The notes under the pieces: generated by a model
Told to the model about the DNA's origin: nothing
The model's database searches: none
The model's input: only the letters and a program-made list of their open reading frames with translations
Origin: Niastella sp. OAS944
GTDB taxonomy: Bacteria > Bacteroidota > Bacteroidia > Chitinophagales > Chitinophagaceae
NCBI GenBank assembly: GCA_024809215.1
Contig: JANUBW010000004.1
Location: 496,001-560,000, forward strand
Direction: 5' to 3'
Length of the DNA: 64,000 nucleotides
Shown: positions 45,828 to 53,108 of the stretch, piece after piece
Position numbering within the stretch: position 1 is the first letter of the stretch
Layout of the letters: the number at the start of each line of letters is the position of its first letter
Made by a program: the position numbers and the translations under genes

Positions 45828-46460
45828 ATGATCTCAAAAGGAAATCCCTTATTAACAGGCGCCCGCGGTAAAGTGGGAAATATAGTTGTGAAGCAATATG
45901 GTGATCAAACGGTTATAACAGCCGTTCCCGACATGAGCCGCAGAAAGCTTACCCAAAAGCAAAAAGACGCCAACGAACAAATGCATATGGCCATAGTTGC
46001 GGCCAAATCGCTTACCGAAAATCCTCAATTCAAACAACGCACCTGCGAAATGCTAAAGGTTGAACCTAATAAGGTATTTCGGGCAATTGTAAAACAGTGG
46101 CTGCTTACTGATGGAAAACATCCTATATTTCGGGAAACTGAACAGGAGACGCTGGATAAAAAGACATTAGCTACTCTAAAATCAATTATCACTGCCGAAA
46201 TCCCCGATGCCGAGATAATGCTGTTTGGCAACCGCGCCAAAGGCGCTTATAACGCCCAAACCGACTGGGATATCCTTATTCTCGCCAACGACGAACAGCC
46301 CAAAGATCTTAAATGGGAACTGCAGGAAAAGCTACTCAACATTACCATACAACAAGGCGCCCGGGTGAATATGTTACTCGCTCAAAAAAACAGGTGGTAT
46401 ACTGAAAAAGAATTCGAAGTAATAAGGAAACGCATCGAAAAAGAATTGCTTGCAGTATAA
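45828..46460 (+). CDS. Nucleotidyltransferase-domain protein with an N-terminal GNPLL-GARGK domain
   Basis: A 210-residue protein. Residues 120-200 are a minimal nucleotidyltransferase domain: MLFGNRAKGAYNAQTDWDILIL has the G-(S/N)-R-A-x-G helix turn and the D-x-D metal ligands (TDWDI). A third acidic residue could lie in the next strand (GARVNM lacks it). Residues 1-95 begin ISKGNPLLTGARGKVGNIVV, resembling short Bacteroidota proteins of unknown function (perhaps DUF6266-like; uncertain). No HEPN partner gene is adjacent, so a MNT/HEPN toxin-antitoxin pair is not supported. The first copy of the 252-bp element follows the stop by 33 bp. Confidence 0.7.
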   Translation: MISKGNPLLTGARGKVGNIVVKQYGDQTVITAVPDMSRRKLTQKQKDANEQMHMAIVAAKSLTENPQFKQRTCEMLKVEPNKVFRAIVKQWLLTDGKHPIFRETEQETLDKKTLATLKSIITAEIPDAEIMLFGNRAKGAYNAQTDWDILILANDEQPKDLKWELQEKLLNITIQQGARVNMLLAQKNRWYTEKEFEVIRKRIEKELLAV

Positions 46461-46493
46461 CTATTGCAGGACAGTGCAGGATAGTTAATGAAT

Positions 46494-46746
46494 GGCATAA
46501 AAAGAAAAAAGGTCCTCTGTAGAAACAGCCGACCTCTAACGATTGCTTGCCATATGAAAAAAAGGTAAAATCTCTTTTGTGTGAAGCGTTTGCTTCTGGT
46601 AGCTTTATTCTCTTTTCTTTCTCTTCTTACCGTGCTACCGTTGTTGATGATGTAAAAGTACATCAGCACAATCCGCTATCCTAACCATGTTTTAAGCTTT
46701 TTTATGATGCCAAAACCCTTGCTAAATTCTAAAACCCTTACCCAGC
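46494..46746 (-). repeat. Structured ~252-bp element, copy 1 (3' of the HxlR gene)
   Basis: Nearly identical to 51858-52109. On the minus strand it contains four hairpins in order: TGATGTA/TACATCA (46648-46665), GGTAGC/GCTACC (46598-46639), GAAGC-GTTT-GCTTC (46583-46596) and AGGTC..CTGT/ACAG..GACCT (46510-46535). The last is followed by a T-rich run, an intrinsic terminator on the minus strand. Small indels between copies break any shared reading frame, so it is RNA- or DNA-level. It starts 72 bp past the HxlR stop on the same strand. Confidence 0.8.
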
Positions 46747-46818
46747 AATACTTTCAGCCTGCATACCTATTATCTCCAGCGCATAAAACAGGTATAATTT
46801 TATGTGCGCAACCCTGTT

Positions 46819-47196
46819 TTATTCTTCACTAATAACCTCATTTAGCATTTTCATATGCGCCATACCCCATTTTTCCAGTTGCTTTAAGATGGGGCCTAAC
46901 CCTTTACCACTTTCTGTAAGCTCATATTCTACCCTTAATGGCACTTCAGCAAATACAGTTCGTTGTATCAACTTGTTCTTCTCCATTTTCTTTAACTGCA
47001 GCGCTAACATCCGTTCGGTAATAGAGGGCAGCCGCTTTCTTAACTCGCCAAAACGCAACTTGCCATTTAGCAAATGGCAACATATGGCAAGGGTCCATTG
47101 CCCGCCAACTATATTGGCGGCATATACTTCCATACATGCTGCTGCCAGTAAATTCTTATTCTCGTTCTGTGTAGATGATTCTTTTATCCGGGTCAT
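46819..47196 (-). CDS. HxlR-family transcriptional regulator
   Basis: A 125-residue winged-helix protein with the HxlR core: CMEVYAANIVGGQWTLAICC near 20, GKLRFGELRKRLPSITERML near 42 and a wing YELTESGKGLGPILKQLEKWG near 95. A cysteine (Cys20) sits at the position used by redox-sensing members. It is divergent from an NAD(P)H oxidoreductase gene, the classic arrangement in which HxlR/QorR-type regulators control the neighbouring quinone reductase. The start at 47196 (MTRIKESS) is chosen because the nine codons before it are atypical. Confidence 0.85.
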   Translation of the reverse strand: MTRIKESSTQNENKNLLAAACMEVYAANIVGGQWTLAICCHLLNGKLRFGELRKRLPSITERMLALQLKKMEKNKLIQRTVFAEVPLRVEYELTESGKGLGPILKQLEKWGMAHMKMLNEVISEE

Positions 47197-47284
47197 ACTT
47201 ACAAAAGTTATAGTACCATACAATGGGCGGCGGCGTTACAGGCAATTGACCTTCCTGCTAATTTCGCTTACAAATGTAAACACT

Positions 47285-47824
47285 ATGAAGACATTAATAG
47301 TTGTCATTCATCCTAATTTAAGCAGTTCGGTTATCAATAAACGATGGGTACAGGAATTACAAAAGCACCCTGATAAATATGTAGTGCACAATTTGTATAG
47401 CACCTATCCTAATGGTATAATTGATATTGCAAGGGAACAGCAACTTATTGAATCGTTCGACAAAATTATCTTTCAATTTCCTTTTTACTGGTTTAATTGT
47501 CCGCCCCTTTTTAAACAATGGCTCGATGAGGTGTTAACATATGGCTGGGCATACGGTAGCAAAAGCGGGTATAAAGTACAGAATAAAAAAATAGGCCTGG
47601 CCATAACAGCCGGTATCGATGAAGAAGAATATACCACAGCAGGAAAGTATAAGTACACACTTAAAGAGCTCACCGCTCCTTTTGAAATTACGTTTGCATA
47701 TGTAAAGGCCAACTACCAACCTTTGTTTGCTTATTATGGCTTTGAGTACAATGTACAACCTGAAAAAATAGAAAAAAGCGTTTTAGCTTACCTCTCGTAT
47801 GTAGCAGCTTTTAATGAACAGTAA
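47285..47824 (+). CDS. NAD(P)H-dependent oxidoreductase, flavodoxin-fold quinone reductase (KefF/MdaB-like)
   Basis: A 179-residue flavodoxin-like protein starting MKTLIVVIHPNLSSSVINKRW, where HPNLSSS is the FMN phosphate-binding loop. FQFPFYWFNCPPLFKQWLDEV near 63 is the second signature of the NQO1/KefF/YwrO group, followed by TYGWAYG. These enzymes reduce quinones or electrophiles with NAD(P)H. The divergent HxlR-type gene is the likely regulator; the operator should lie in the 88-bp gap, where no perfect palindrome was seen. Confidence 0.9.
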   Translation: MKTLIVVIHPNLSSSVINKRWVQELQKHPDKYVVHNLYSTYPNGIIDIAREQQLIESFDKIIFQFPFYWFNCPPLFKQWLDEVLTYGWAYGSKSGYKVQNKKIGLAITAGIDEEEYTTAGKYKYTLKELTAPFEITFAYVKANYQPLFAYYGFEYNVQPEKIEKSVLAYLSYVAAFNEQ

Positions 47825-47908
47825 TTAGAAGTGCAAACAGCAATCGCTTCACATGTGCAAAACGCTATACTGGCATGATATTTAAAGCACAACAGATAAA
47901 GTTTTCTT

Positions 47909-48625
47909 ATGGAGAACGCTCATGTGTTAGAAGGTTATAGCGACCAGGAAAAAGGTGCATACCTGGGAGCCGTAGCATCAATAGCTACGGCCGACCGGCA
48001 GGCTTCGGAAGAAGAGCTTCAATACATAGCTGCCTTATGTGATGCTGCCGATATTTCCGAAACACAGAAAGAAGCAGTGCTCCGCGCCGCAAACGAGTTA
48101 ACCGGCGAAGAACTGACCAAATGCCTCGATATATTAAAAAGCAGCGATCTTAAATACTCATTGGTTACAGATATTATCGCTTTTGCAAAAGCCGATAATA
48201 ATTACGCAGCCGAAGAACAAAAACGGGTAGAAGAAATTTCACAATACCTGGGAGTGAACCAGAATCAATTTTCCCTGCTTAACGAATTTACCGATAAAGC
48301 AGCCGTACAGAATGTTGCGCCCGAAGAAAAAGCCAAACCTTCGTTTTTATCGTCGCTTGGTTTGAATGATAAATTAAAGAACGCAGGTATTAATTCAGGC
48401 AGCCTCATGAAAGGGCTTTTAGCCATAGGCGGACCACTCGTACTCGGCAGCATTCTATCGGGCGCCATGCGCAGAAGAGGACGTACCGGCACCGGTATGT
48501 TTGGGAACCTGGGAGGCCTTATGGGCGGCGCCGGTTTGGGATCAATTATTGGCATGTTGAGCGGCGGAAGAGGTTTTAGAAATACAGGCGGCTTATTAGG
48601 AAGAATATTTGGCAATCGTTTCTAG
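47909..48625 (+). CDS. TerB-like domain protein with glycine-rich membrane tail
   Basis: A 238-residue protein. Residues 10-115 are an all-helical TerB/DUF533-type domain (AVASIATADRQASEEELQYI with acidic metal-site-like residues, then IIAFAKADNNYAAEEQKRVE). Residues 165-238 are glycine-rich with hydrophobic runs (GLLAIGGPLVLGSILSGAMR, GGLMGGAGLGSIIGML) ending in arginines. TerB-type domains are linked to tellurite and stress responses and to membrane-associated signalling; no specific role is evident here. It heads a same-strand trio with two BON-domain genes. Confidence 0.7.
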   Translation: MENAHVLEGYSDQEKGAYLGAVASIATADRQASEEELQYIAALCDAADISETQKEAVLRAANELTGEELTKCLDILKSSDLKYSLVTDIIAFAKADNNYAAEEQKRVEEISQYLGVNQNQFSLLNEFTDKAAVQNVAPEEKAKPSFLSSLGLNDKLKNAGINSGSLMKGLLAIGGPLVLGSILSGAMRRRGRTGTGMFGNLGGLMGGAGLGSIIGMLSGGRGFRNTGGLLGRIFGNRF

Positions 48626-48659
48626 ATCATAAAAACATTTTCTTACAAAATTCCAATTT

Positions 48660-49037
48660 ATGACACCACGTTCAATGAAGGCAACTGCACTAACATTGCT
48701 TATGTCGGCAGCCCTGTTCACGTTTTCATGCAAAGACAAAAAAGAGGAGGATAAAAGCATCGATGCCAACTCCTCAACCAATACAGGCAGAGATGTAACC
48801 GGTGACACCTCAACCTCAACTGTTGAATCTGCGCCAACAACAACTGCACCGGCAACAACCATTACAGACGATCAGTTAAAGGATGCAATAAAAGACTATC
48901 CTAATGTTACTGCTACCGCAAACAATGGCGAAGTAACACTTACAGGATCGGTTAAAAGAAATGACTTACCTAAATTAATGCAACGCGTACAAGCGCTGAA
49001 CCCTACAAAAGTGAACAACAACCTGAGCATTAAATAA
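48660..49037 (+). CDS. BON-domain lipoprotein
   Basis: A 125-residue lipoprotein: signal peptide ending LFTFSCKDK, then a low-complexity Ser/Thr/Ala linker (about 35-65). A single BON domain follows (DQLKDAIKDYPNVTATANNG, then EVTLTGSVKRNDLPKLMQRV). BON domains bind phospholipid or other envelope components. The stop overlaps the strong Shine-Dalgarno sequence of the next gene, 11 bp away, so the two are probably translated together. A start five codons later (48675) is possible. Confidence 0.8.
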   Translation: MTPRSMKATALTLLMSAALFTFSCKDKKEEDKSIDANSSTNTGRDVTGDTSTSTVESAPTTTAPATTITDDQLKDAIKDYPNVTATANNGEVTLTGSVKRNDLPKLMQRVQALNPTKVNNNLSIK

Positions 49038-49044
49038 AGGAGGT
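49036..49044 (+). promoter_or_regulatory. Strong Shine-Dalgarno sequence before the BON/SH3 gene
   Basis: AAAGGAGGT lies 4 nt before the ATG at 49049 and overlaps the preceding stop codon. Such a full anti-SD match is unusual, since Bacteroidota rarely use Shine-Dalgarno initiation. Confidence 0.7.
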
Positions 49045-49048
49045 TCAT

Positions 49049-49465
49049 ATGGCACTACAGGATAAATACAAAGAGCTTATTGATACCGCCAAAAATGCAG
49101 GCATACAGAACCTGCAGGTGAGCGAACAAAACAATGTATTACACATTTCCGGCGATGCGCCCGATGCGCAAACCAAAGACAATTTGTGGAATATATACAA
49201 CAAGATCGATCCCGACTTTAGAGCGGGCGACCTGGTGCTCGATGTAAATGCAAATGTTGCAGCGGGGGCAAAAGCCAAAGTTGTAACCGAATCATCGAAC
49301 CTGAATATCAGGAAAGGCCCGGGAACCGATCAGCCCATTGTTGGCAAAGCGGCGCATCATGAAATAGTGACCGTGATAAACAAAACAAACGATCAATGGT
49401 CATTAATAAAAACCGATAAAGGCGCCGAAGGCTATGTGTATTCACAATACCTTGCGCCGGTTTAA
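49049..49465 (+). CDS. BON-like and bacterial SH3-domain protein
   Basis: A 138-residue protein without signal peptide. Residues 1-75 are BON-like (MALQDKYKELIDTAKNAGIQ, NNVLHISGDAPDAQTKDNLW), close to YgaU/LysM-type BON proteins but with the LysM replaced by an SH3 domain. Residues 78-138 are a bacterial SH3 type 3 domain (VVTESSNLNIRKGPGTDQPI, GAEGYVYSQYLAPV). It probably binds envelope or peptidoglycan ligands, although export is not evident. It ends at a strong bidirectional terminator. Confidence 0.8.
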   Translation: MALQDKYKELIDTAKNAGIQNLQVSEQNNVLHISGDAPDAQTKDNLWNIYNKIDPDFRAGDLVLDVNANVAAGAKAKVVTESSNLNIRKGPGTDQPIVGKAAHHEIVTVINKTNDQWSLIKTDKGAEGYVYSQYLAPV

Positions 49466-49466
49466 T

Positions 49467-49512
49467 AAAAATGCCGGCAGGAACAACCCGTTGCTCCTGC
49501 CGGCATTTTACT
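49467..49512. terminator. Strong bidirectional terminator
   Basis: A stem of AAATGCCGGCAGGA with TCCTGCCGGCATTT (49468-49509), flanked by A and T runs on the two sides, lies between the convergent SH3-domain and thioredoxin-like genes. Confidence 0.9.
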
Positions 49513-49521
49513 CTATTATTC

Positions 49522-50535
49522 TTACGGCAACAGTTCTGCCAGTTTCTTCTCCAACTCTTCGCCCCGCACATTACGCGCAATGATCGTACCCGAAGGATCG
49601 AGCAACACATTACCCGGAATACCTCTTATACCATACAATTTGGCCGGACCGCTATCCCAAAACAAAAGGTCTGATACCTGTGGCCAGTTTAACCCATCTT
49701 TTTGAATGGCCTGTACCCAGGGCTCTTTTTTACTATCGAGCGATACGGCAAAAACAGAAAAGCCTTTGTCTTTATATTTATTGAACACCCTTACAATATT
49801 GGGATTTTCTTTTCGGCAGGGGCCGCACCACGAAGCCCAGAAATCGAGCAACAGGTATTTACCAAAATGATCAGAGAACCTAAGCAGTTTTCCATCGGGC
49901 GAAGGCAATGTAAAGTCGGGCGCTTTTACCCCAATGGCCGTACTGCGCAATACTGCAGGTAATTCCTTTAACAACTTTACATATTGCGTTTGCGCTAGCG
50001 AAGGATCGAGCAGCGCCGTATATTTTACTATTTCCTCTGCCGTGAGGCTGGGCGAAAAATACCGGTACAATACAAACGCAGATACTATAGACGCCGGTTG
50101 TTCCTTTATAAAGGCTTCTATATTTACATTCCTTGCATTTTGCAGATACTGCTTATACCGCTCATTGGCAGCGGAGCCGGTAATTTCGGAACTTCTGCCA
50201 CCTTTTGCCGTATCATATTTAATAAGCAGATCGTTCTTACTTTCTACAAATACAAACAATGTTGACAGTTGTGTGGTATCGTGAGTAATACCATACAGCT
50301 CGGGCAATTCAAGTTTTGCTGAGAAAGAAAATCTACCGTTCAATACTGTAGAGGAATCGATAACAAAAAACATTTTGTTGTAATACCGTTGCAGATAGAT
50401 CTTTTTTGAGTTGCTGATACCAACAACTTCACCTTTGATATTGACCACTTCTTTGCGGTCGTTGGCGTTGGCCTGGTATGATATAAATAGAATGGTCACT
50501 AACCACATTAATGAATGGCATTTCATTTGGTTCAA
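49522..50535 (-). CDS. TlpA-like thiol-disulfide oxidoreductase with DUF4369-like N-terminal domain
   Basis: A 337-residue exported protein (signal peptide ending SYQANAN). Residues 30-125 are a beta-rich DUF4369-like domain (VNIKGEVVGISNSKKIYLQR). Residues 200-337 are a thioredoxin/AhpC-TSA fold with the redox motif WCGPC (LLDFWASWCGPCRKENPNIV near 233) and the cis-proline loop GIRGIPGNVLLDP. It would reduce disulfides or support cytochrome maturation in the periplasm. A start at 50526 (MKCHSLMWL) is equally good. Confidence 0.88.
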   Translation of the reverse strand: MNQMKCHSLMWLVTILFISYQANANDRKEVVNIKGEVVGISNSKKIYLQRYYNKMFFVIDSSTVLNGRFSFSAKLELPELYGITHDTTQLSTLFVFVESKNDLLIKYDTAKGGRSSEITGSAANERYKQYLQNARNVNIEAFIKEQPASIVSAFVLYRYFSPSLTAEEIVKYTALLDPSLAQTQYVKLLKELPAVLRSTAIGVKAPDFTLPSPDGKLLRFSDHFGKYLLLDFWASWCGPCRKENPNIVRVFNKYKDKGFSVFAVSLDSKKEPWVQAIQKDGLNWPQVSDLLFWDSGPAKLYGIRGIPGNVLLDPSGTIIARNVRGEELEKKLAELLP

Positions 50536-50687
50536 TTTATTATTAAATAATTAGTGTGCTTATAAATGAAAACCTTACCGGTTCTTAATACCGGTAAAAT
50601 AGCAGCATCAATCAAACATTATTATTCCAGTAGAAGAAAACTGAGGTCGGCAGATGGATCAGAATAATAGTCCACCTACATAATAGA

Positions 50688-50695
50688 CAAATATA
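50688..50695 (-). promoter_or_regulatory. Possible -7 promoter element upstream of the TlpA-like gene
   Basis: On the minus strand TATATTTG is an exact TAnnTTTG match about 155 nt upstream of the start codon. The nearest TTTG lies only 12 nt further upstream, so the -33 spacing is poor. Confidence 0.35.
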
Positions 50696-50762
50696 CAGGT
50701 AATAATTCAAACACCATTTAAAATTGGCTGGCCTGTTTATTGTAGCTATTTAATAAAAAGCT

Positions 50763-51722
50763 ATGAATACCCAAACCATAGTGATCACCGGCGCCAGCAG
50801 CGGTGTTGGCAAGGCAATGGCGCTTGTGCTGGCCCAACATGGCGCCAAACTGGTGCTGGCCGCCCGCAGAGAAAAAGCCCTCAACGAGGTGGTGGCTGAA
50901 TGTAACGGACTGGGGGCAATAGCCATTGCAGTACCTACCGATATGCGTTCGGTAGAAAGTATACAACAGCTGGCAAAAAAGGCTAATGAATTTGGGGGAG
51001 GCATTGATGTTTGGATCAACAATGCCGGCGTGCTGGCAGCAGGCCCATTGGAGGAGGTGCCGGCCGAAGTAAATGAAGATGTAATAAAAACCAATTTGTT
51101 GGGTTATATGCATAGTGCGCATGCGGTGCTGCCCTATTTTAAGCAACAGAAACACGGTATACTCATCAATAATATTTCAGTGGGCGGCTGGTTCCCTACC
51201 CCTTACGGCGCGGCGTATACGGCCAGTAAGTTTGGCATCCGTGGGTTTTCAGAATCATTAAAAGGAGAATTAAGCGAATATCCTAACATTCATATCTGCG
51301 ATCTGTATCCCGGCTTTTTAGATACACCGGGTATGCAGCATGCTGCCAATTATACAGGCAAATACCTGAAACCTGCGCCGCCTGTGTATGATCCTTATAA
51401 GGTAGCCAAAGCGGTAGTGCAGGTGATCAATGATCCCTGTTCAAGGACCACCATTGGCGCTACAAGTACCCTATTGAAGCTGGCCTTTCAATTGTTTCCT
51501 GCAGTAACCCGTACAATCACCTCTTCGGTCATTCGCAAATATCTGAAACAGGCCGATGCTACAGAACACACCAGCGGAAACATTCTGCATACCGTTCACT
51601 ATGGTACCAGCGTTGAAGGCGGCTGGCGAAAACCGGTTTCGAAGGGTACAAAGGCAGGACTGATTGCTGCGGGTGTAGCGGGACTTTTTATTGGCGCTTT
51701 ATTGTTTAATAAAAGGCACTAA
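50763..51722 (+). CDS. SDR-family oxidoreductase with C-terminal membrane segment
   Basis: A 319-residue short-chain dehydrogenase. The cofactor loop is TGASSGVGKA (residues 8-17), followed by NNAGVLAAGP (near 92), the catalytic Ser in NISVGG (near 138), and YTASK with catalytic Tyr and Lys (near 154). It ends with a hydrophobic anchor (AGLIAAGVAGLFIGALLF) and a lysine. NAD(P)-dependent reduction or oxidation of an unknown alcohol/ketone, probably at the membrane. It is monocistronic and convergent with the lipoprotein gene at 52164 across repeat E7 and the second 252-bp element. Confidence 0.9.
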   Translation: MNTQTIVITGASSGVGKAMALVLAQHGAKLVLAARREKALNEVVAECNGLGAIAIAVPTDMRSVESIQQLAKKANEFGGGIDVWINNAGVLAAGPLEEVPAEVNEDVIKTNLLGYMHSAHAVLPYFKQQKHGILINNISVGGWFPTPYGAAYTASKFGIRGFSESLKGELSEYPNIHICDLYPGFLDTPGMQHAANYTGKYLKPAPPVYDPYKVAKAVVQVINDPCSRTTIGATSTLLKLAFQLFPAVTRTITSSVIRKYLKQADATEHTSGNILHTVHYGTSVEGGWRKPVSKGTKAGLIAAGVAGLFIGALLFNKRH

Positions 51723-51783
51723 GTTCTTAGTTCTCAGTTCTTAGTTCTTAGTTCATAGTTCTTCTATTCGGGACTCGCTATTA
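51722..51783. repeat. Repeat element E7, single arm of AGTTCTT units
   Basis: AGTTCTTAGTTCTC/AGTTCTT units fill 51722-51763, right after the SDR stop. CTCGCTATTA (51774-51783) follows, similar to the core start of E6. No inverted second arm is visible. A CTCCGCCAGC/GCTGGCGGAG hairpin lies a little further on (about 51818-51835). Confidence 0.55.
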
Positions 51784-51857
51784 TTTGCTTGCTGGGACTG
51801 CGTGCAGCGTGGGGTTCTCCGCCAGCTGGCGGAGGTTAGGGGGCGTGATTGGCAGGG

Positions 51858-52109
51858 GGCATAAAAGAAAAAAGGTCCTCTGTAGAAACAGCCGACCTCT
51901 AACGATTGCTTGCCATATGAAAAAAAAGGTAAAATCTCTTTTGTGTGAAGCGTTTGCTTCTGGTAGCTTTCTTCGCTTTCTTTCTCTTCTTACCGTGCTA
52001 CCGTTGTTGATGATGTAAAAGTACATCAGCGCAATCCGCTATCATAACCATGTTTTGGGCTATTTTATGATGCCAAAGCCCTTGCTAAAAAGCAAAACCC
52101 TTGCCTGGC
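51858..52109 (-). repeat. Structured ~252-bp element, copy 2 (3' of the lipoprotein gene)
   Basis: This has the same length, orientation and hairpin order as copy 1 (46494-46746). The minus-strand terminator hairpin AGGTC..GACCT is at 51873-51898, with an A-rich plus-strand flank. This copy begins with a perfect hairpin, AACCCTTGC/GCAAGGGTT (52096-52116), that is degenerate in copy 1. It starts 54 bp past the stop of the minus-strand lipoprotein gene. Confidence 0.8.
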
Positions 52110-52163
52110 AAGGGTTCTGGCTAATATCATCATTGGTCTCCAGCCTTAAAAATAGCGGAATTT

Positions 52164-52946
52164 TTATTGGTAAGTATAGGTCCTCACTGTTACTTTTTGA
52201 CGGCTTCCATCATATTCCACGGCTTTCTCAACACTAAGCCTTCCCTTGTCGTAGATATAGGTATACTCGGTAGTAGTTGTTATGCCAAACCGAACGCTGT
52301 ACATGTGAGTAGGCAACAACTCCTGAGAAGGTATATAATCTGGCTGCGTGATCGTAGTATTCTTATACTCAGCATCATAAACATAGGTATATTCTGCCGG
52401 TGAGGTTTCGGTTTTCTTTGTAAGCGTTCCTTTTATATCATACACATAATCGATGGTATTATACCATACGGGCGGCAAATAGTGGGTGATCAAATACTCT
52501 TTCTGTCTTATGATCTTATTATCCTTATCGTAAAAGTATTTAAAGGCGATCGTGTCTTTTTGAATGTTATACTGGAAAGTGCTATCGACCTTGCCAATTT
52601 CGGCATTGATAAAATAATCACGATGAAGCATCAGCTTATTGTCCTCGACCTGTTCATATGTAAACTTATTATTATTAATGTAAGTATACTCGAACCTGTG
52701 GCCGGGTTTTGTGGCGGAAACAATACTGGTAATACGGTTCTGGCCATCGTAGCTTACATTAAATGTTTCTACGGTATGACCCGTTCCTACCGCGGTAATT
52801 TCCTCGGTATAGCTTTTTAATCTCTGGCGGCCGCTACTGCCGGCGTCTTTATCCTTTTTACAGGAAGTATTGAGAATCAGGACCGCAACCAATGAAAAGG
52901 CTGATACTTTTAAAGTGCTGAGCATAGGGTTTTTAAGATTGACCAT
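52164..52946 (-). CDS. Putative lipoprotein with YD-like beta repeats
   Basis: A 260-residue lipoprotein (lipobox LILNTSC then KKDKD). The mature part has RHS/YD-like strand repeats (NVSYDGQNRITSIVSATKPG, YFYDKDNKIIRQKEYL, IDYVYDIKGTLTKKTE, YTYIYDKGRLSVEKAVEYDG). Such stand-alone YD-like lipoproteins are common in Bacteroidota and lie on the outer membrane; no enzyme motif is seen. Starts at 52946 and 52925 both give a good signal peptide. The 252-bp element follows its stop. Confidence 0.65.
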   Translation of the reverse strand: MVNLKNPMLSTLKVSAFSLVAVLILNTSCKKDKDAGSSGRQRLKSYTEEITAVGTGHTVETFNVSYDGQNRITSIVSATKPGHRFEYTYINNNKFTYEQVEDNKLMLHRDYFINAEIGKVDSTFQYNIQKDTIAFKYFYDKDNKIIRQKEYLITHYLPPVWYNTIDYVYDIKGTLTKKTETSPAEYTYVYDAEYKNTTITQPDYIPSQELLPTHMYSVRFGITTTTEYTYIYDKGRLSVEKAVEYDGSRQKVTVRTYTYQ

Positions 52947-53061
52947 TGCGAAACTATAAAAAATAAACATACAACGCCATACAAACCAATAAGCGTGTCA
53001 TTTTGCCATTTTTCGTGTTGTTTTCGGCAATAAGTGTTAAACAGCCCTAAGTATAAATAGT

Positions 53062-53096
53062 TAGGGCGCCCCGGCTAACCGGAACGCCCTTTTTAC
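53062..53096. terminator. Terminator hairpin downstream of the 53109-54617 susD-like gene
   Basis: AGGGCG (53062-53067) pairs with CGCCCT (53084-53089), with an inner CCGG/CCGG stem. A T run follows on the plus strand and a weaker one on the minus strand. Confidence 0.6.
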
Positions 53097-53108
53097 ACGC
53101 CTTGGCTA

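Noticed and set aside
46382-46669. Minus-strand frame beginning MYFYIINNGSTVRRER inside the 252-bp element (also at 51781-52026)
   Set aside because: The two copies diverge in frame through compensating single-base indels in the middle, while the hairpins are kept, so an RNA/DNA element is more likely than a protein.
45828-46818. MNT/HEPN toxin-antitoxin pair
   Set aside because: No HEPN-type gene is adjacent to the nucleotidyltransferase-domain gene on either side.
51917-52018. Plus-strand 33-codon peptide starting MKKKVKSLLCEAF in copy 2
   Set aside because: Copy 1 has one A fewer and reads MKKR then stop, so the frame is not conserved.
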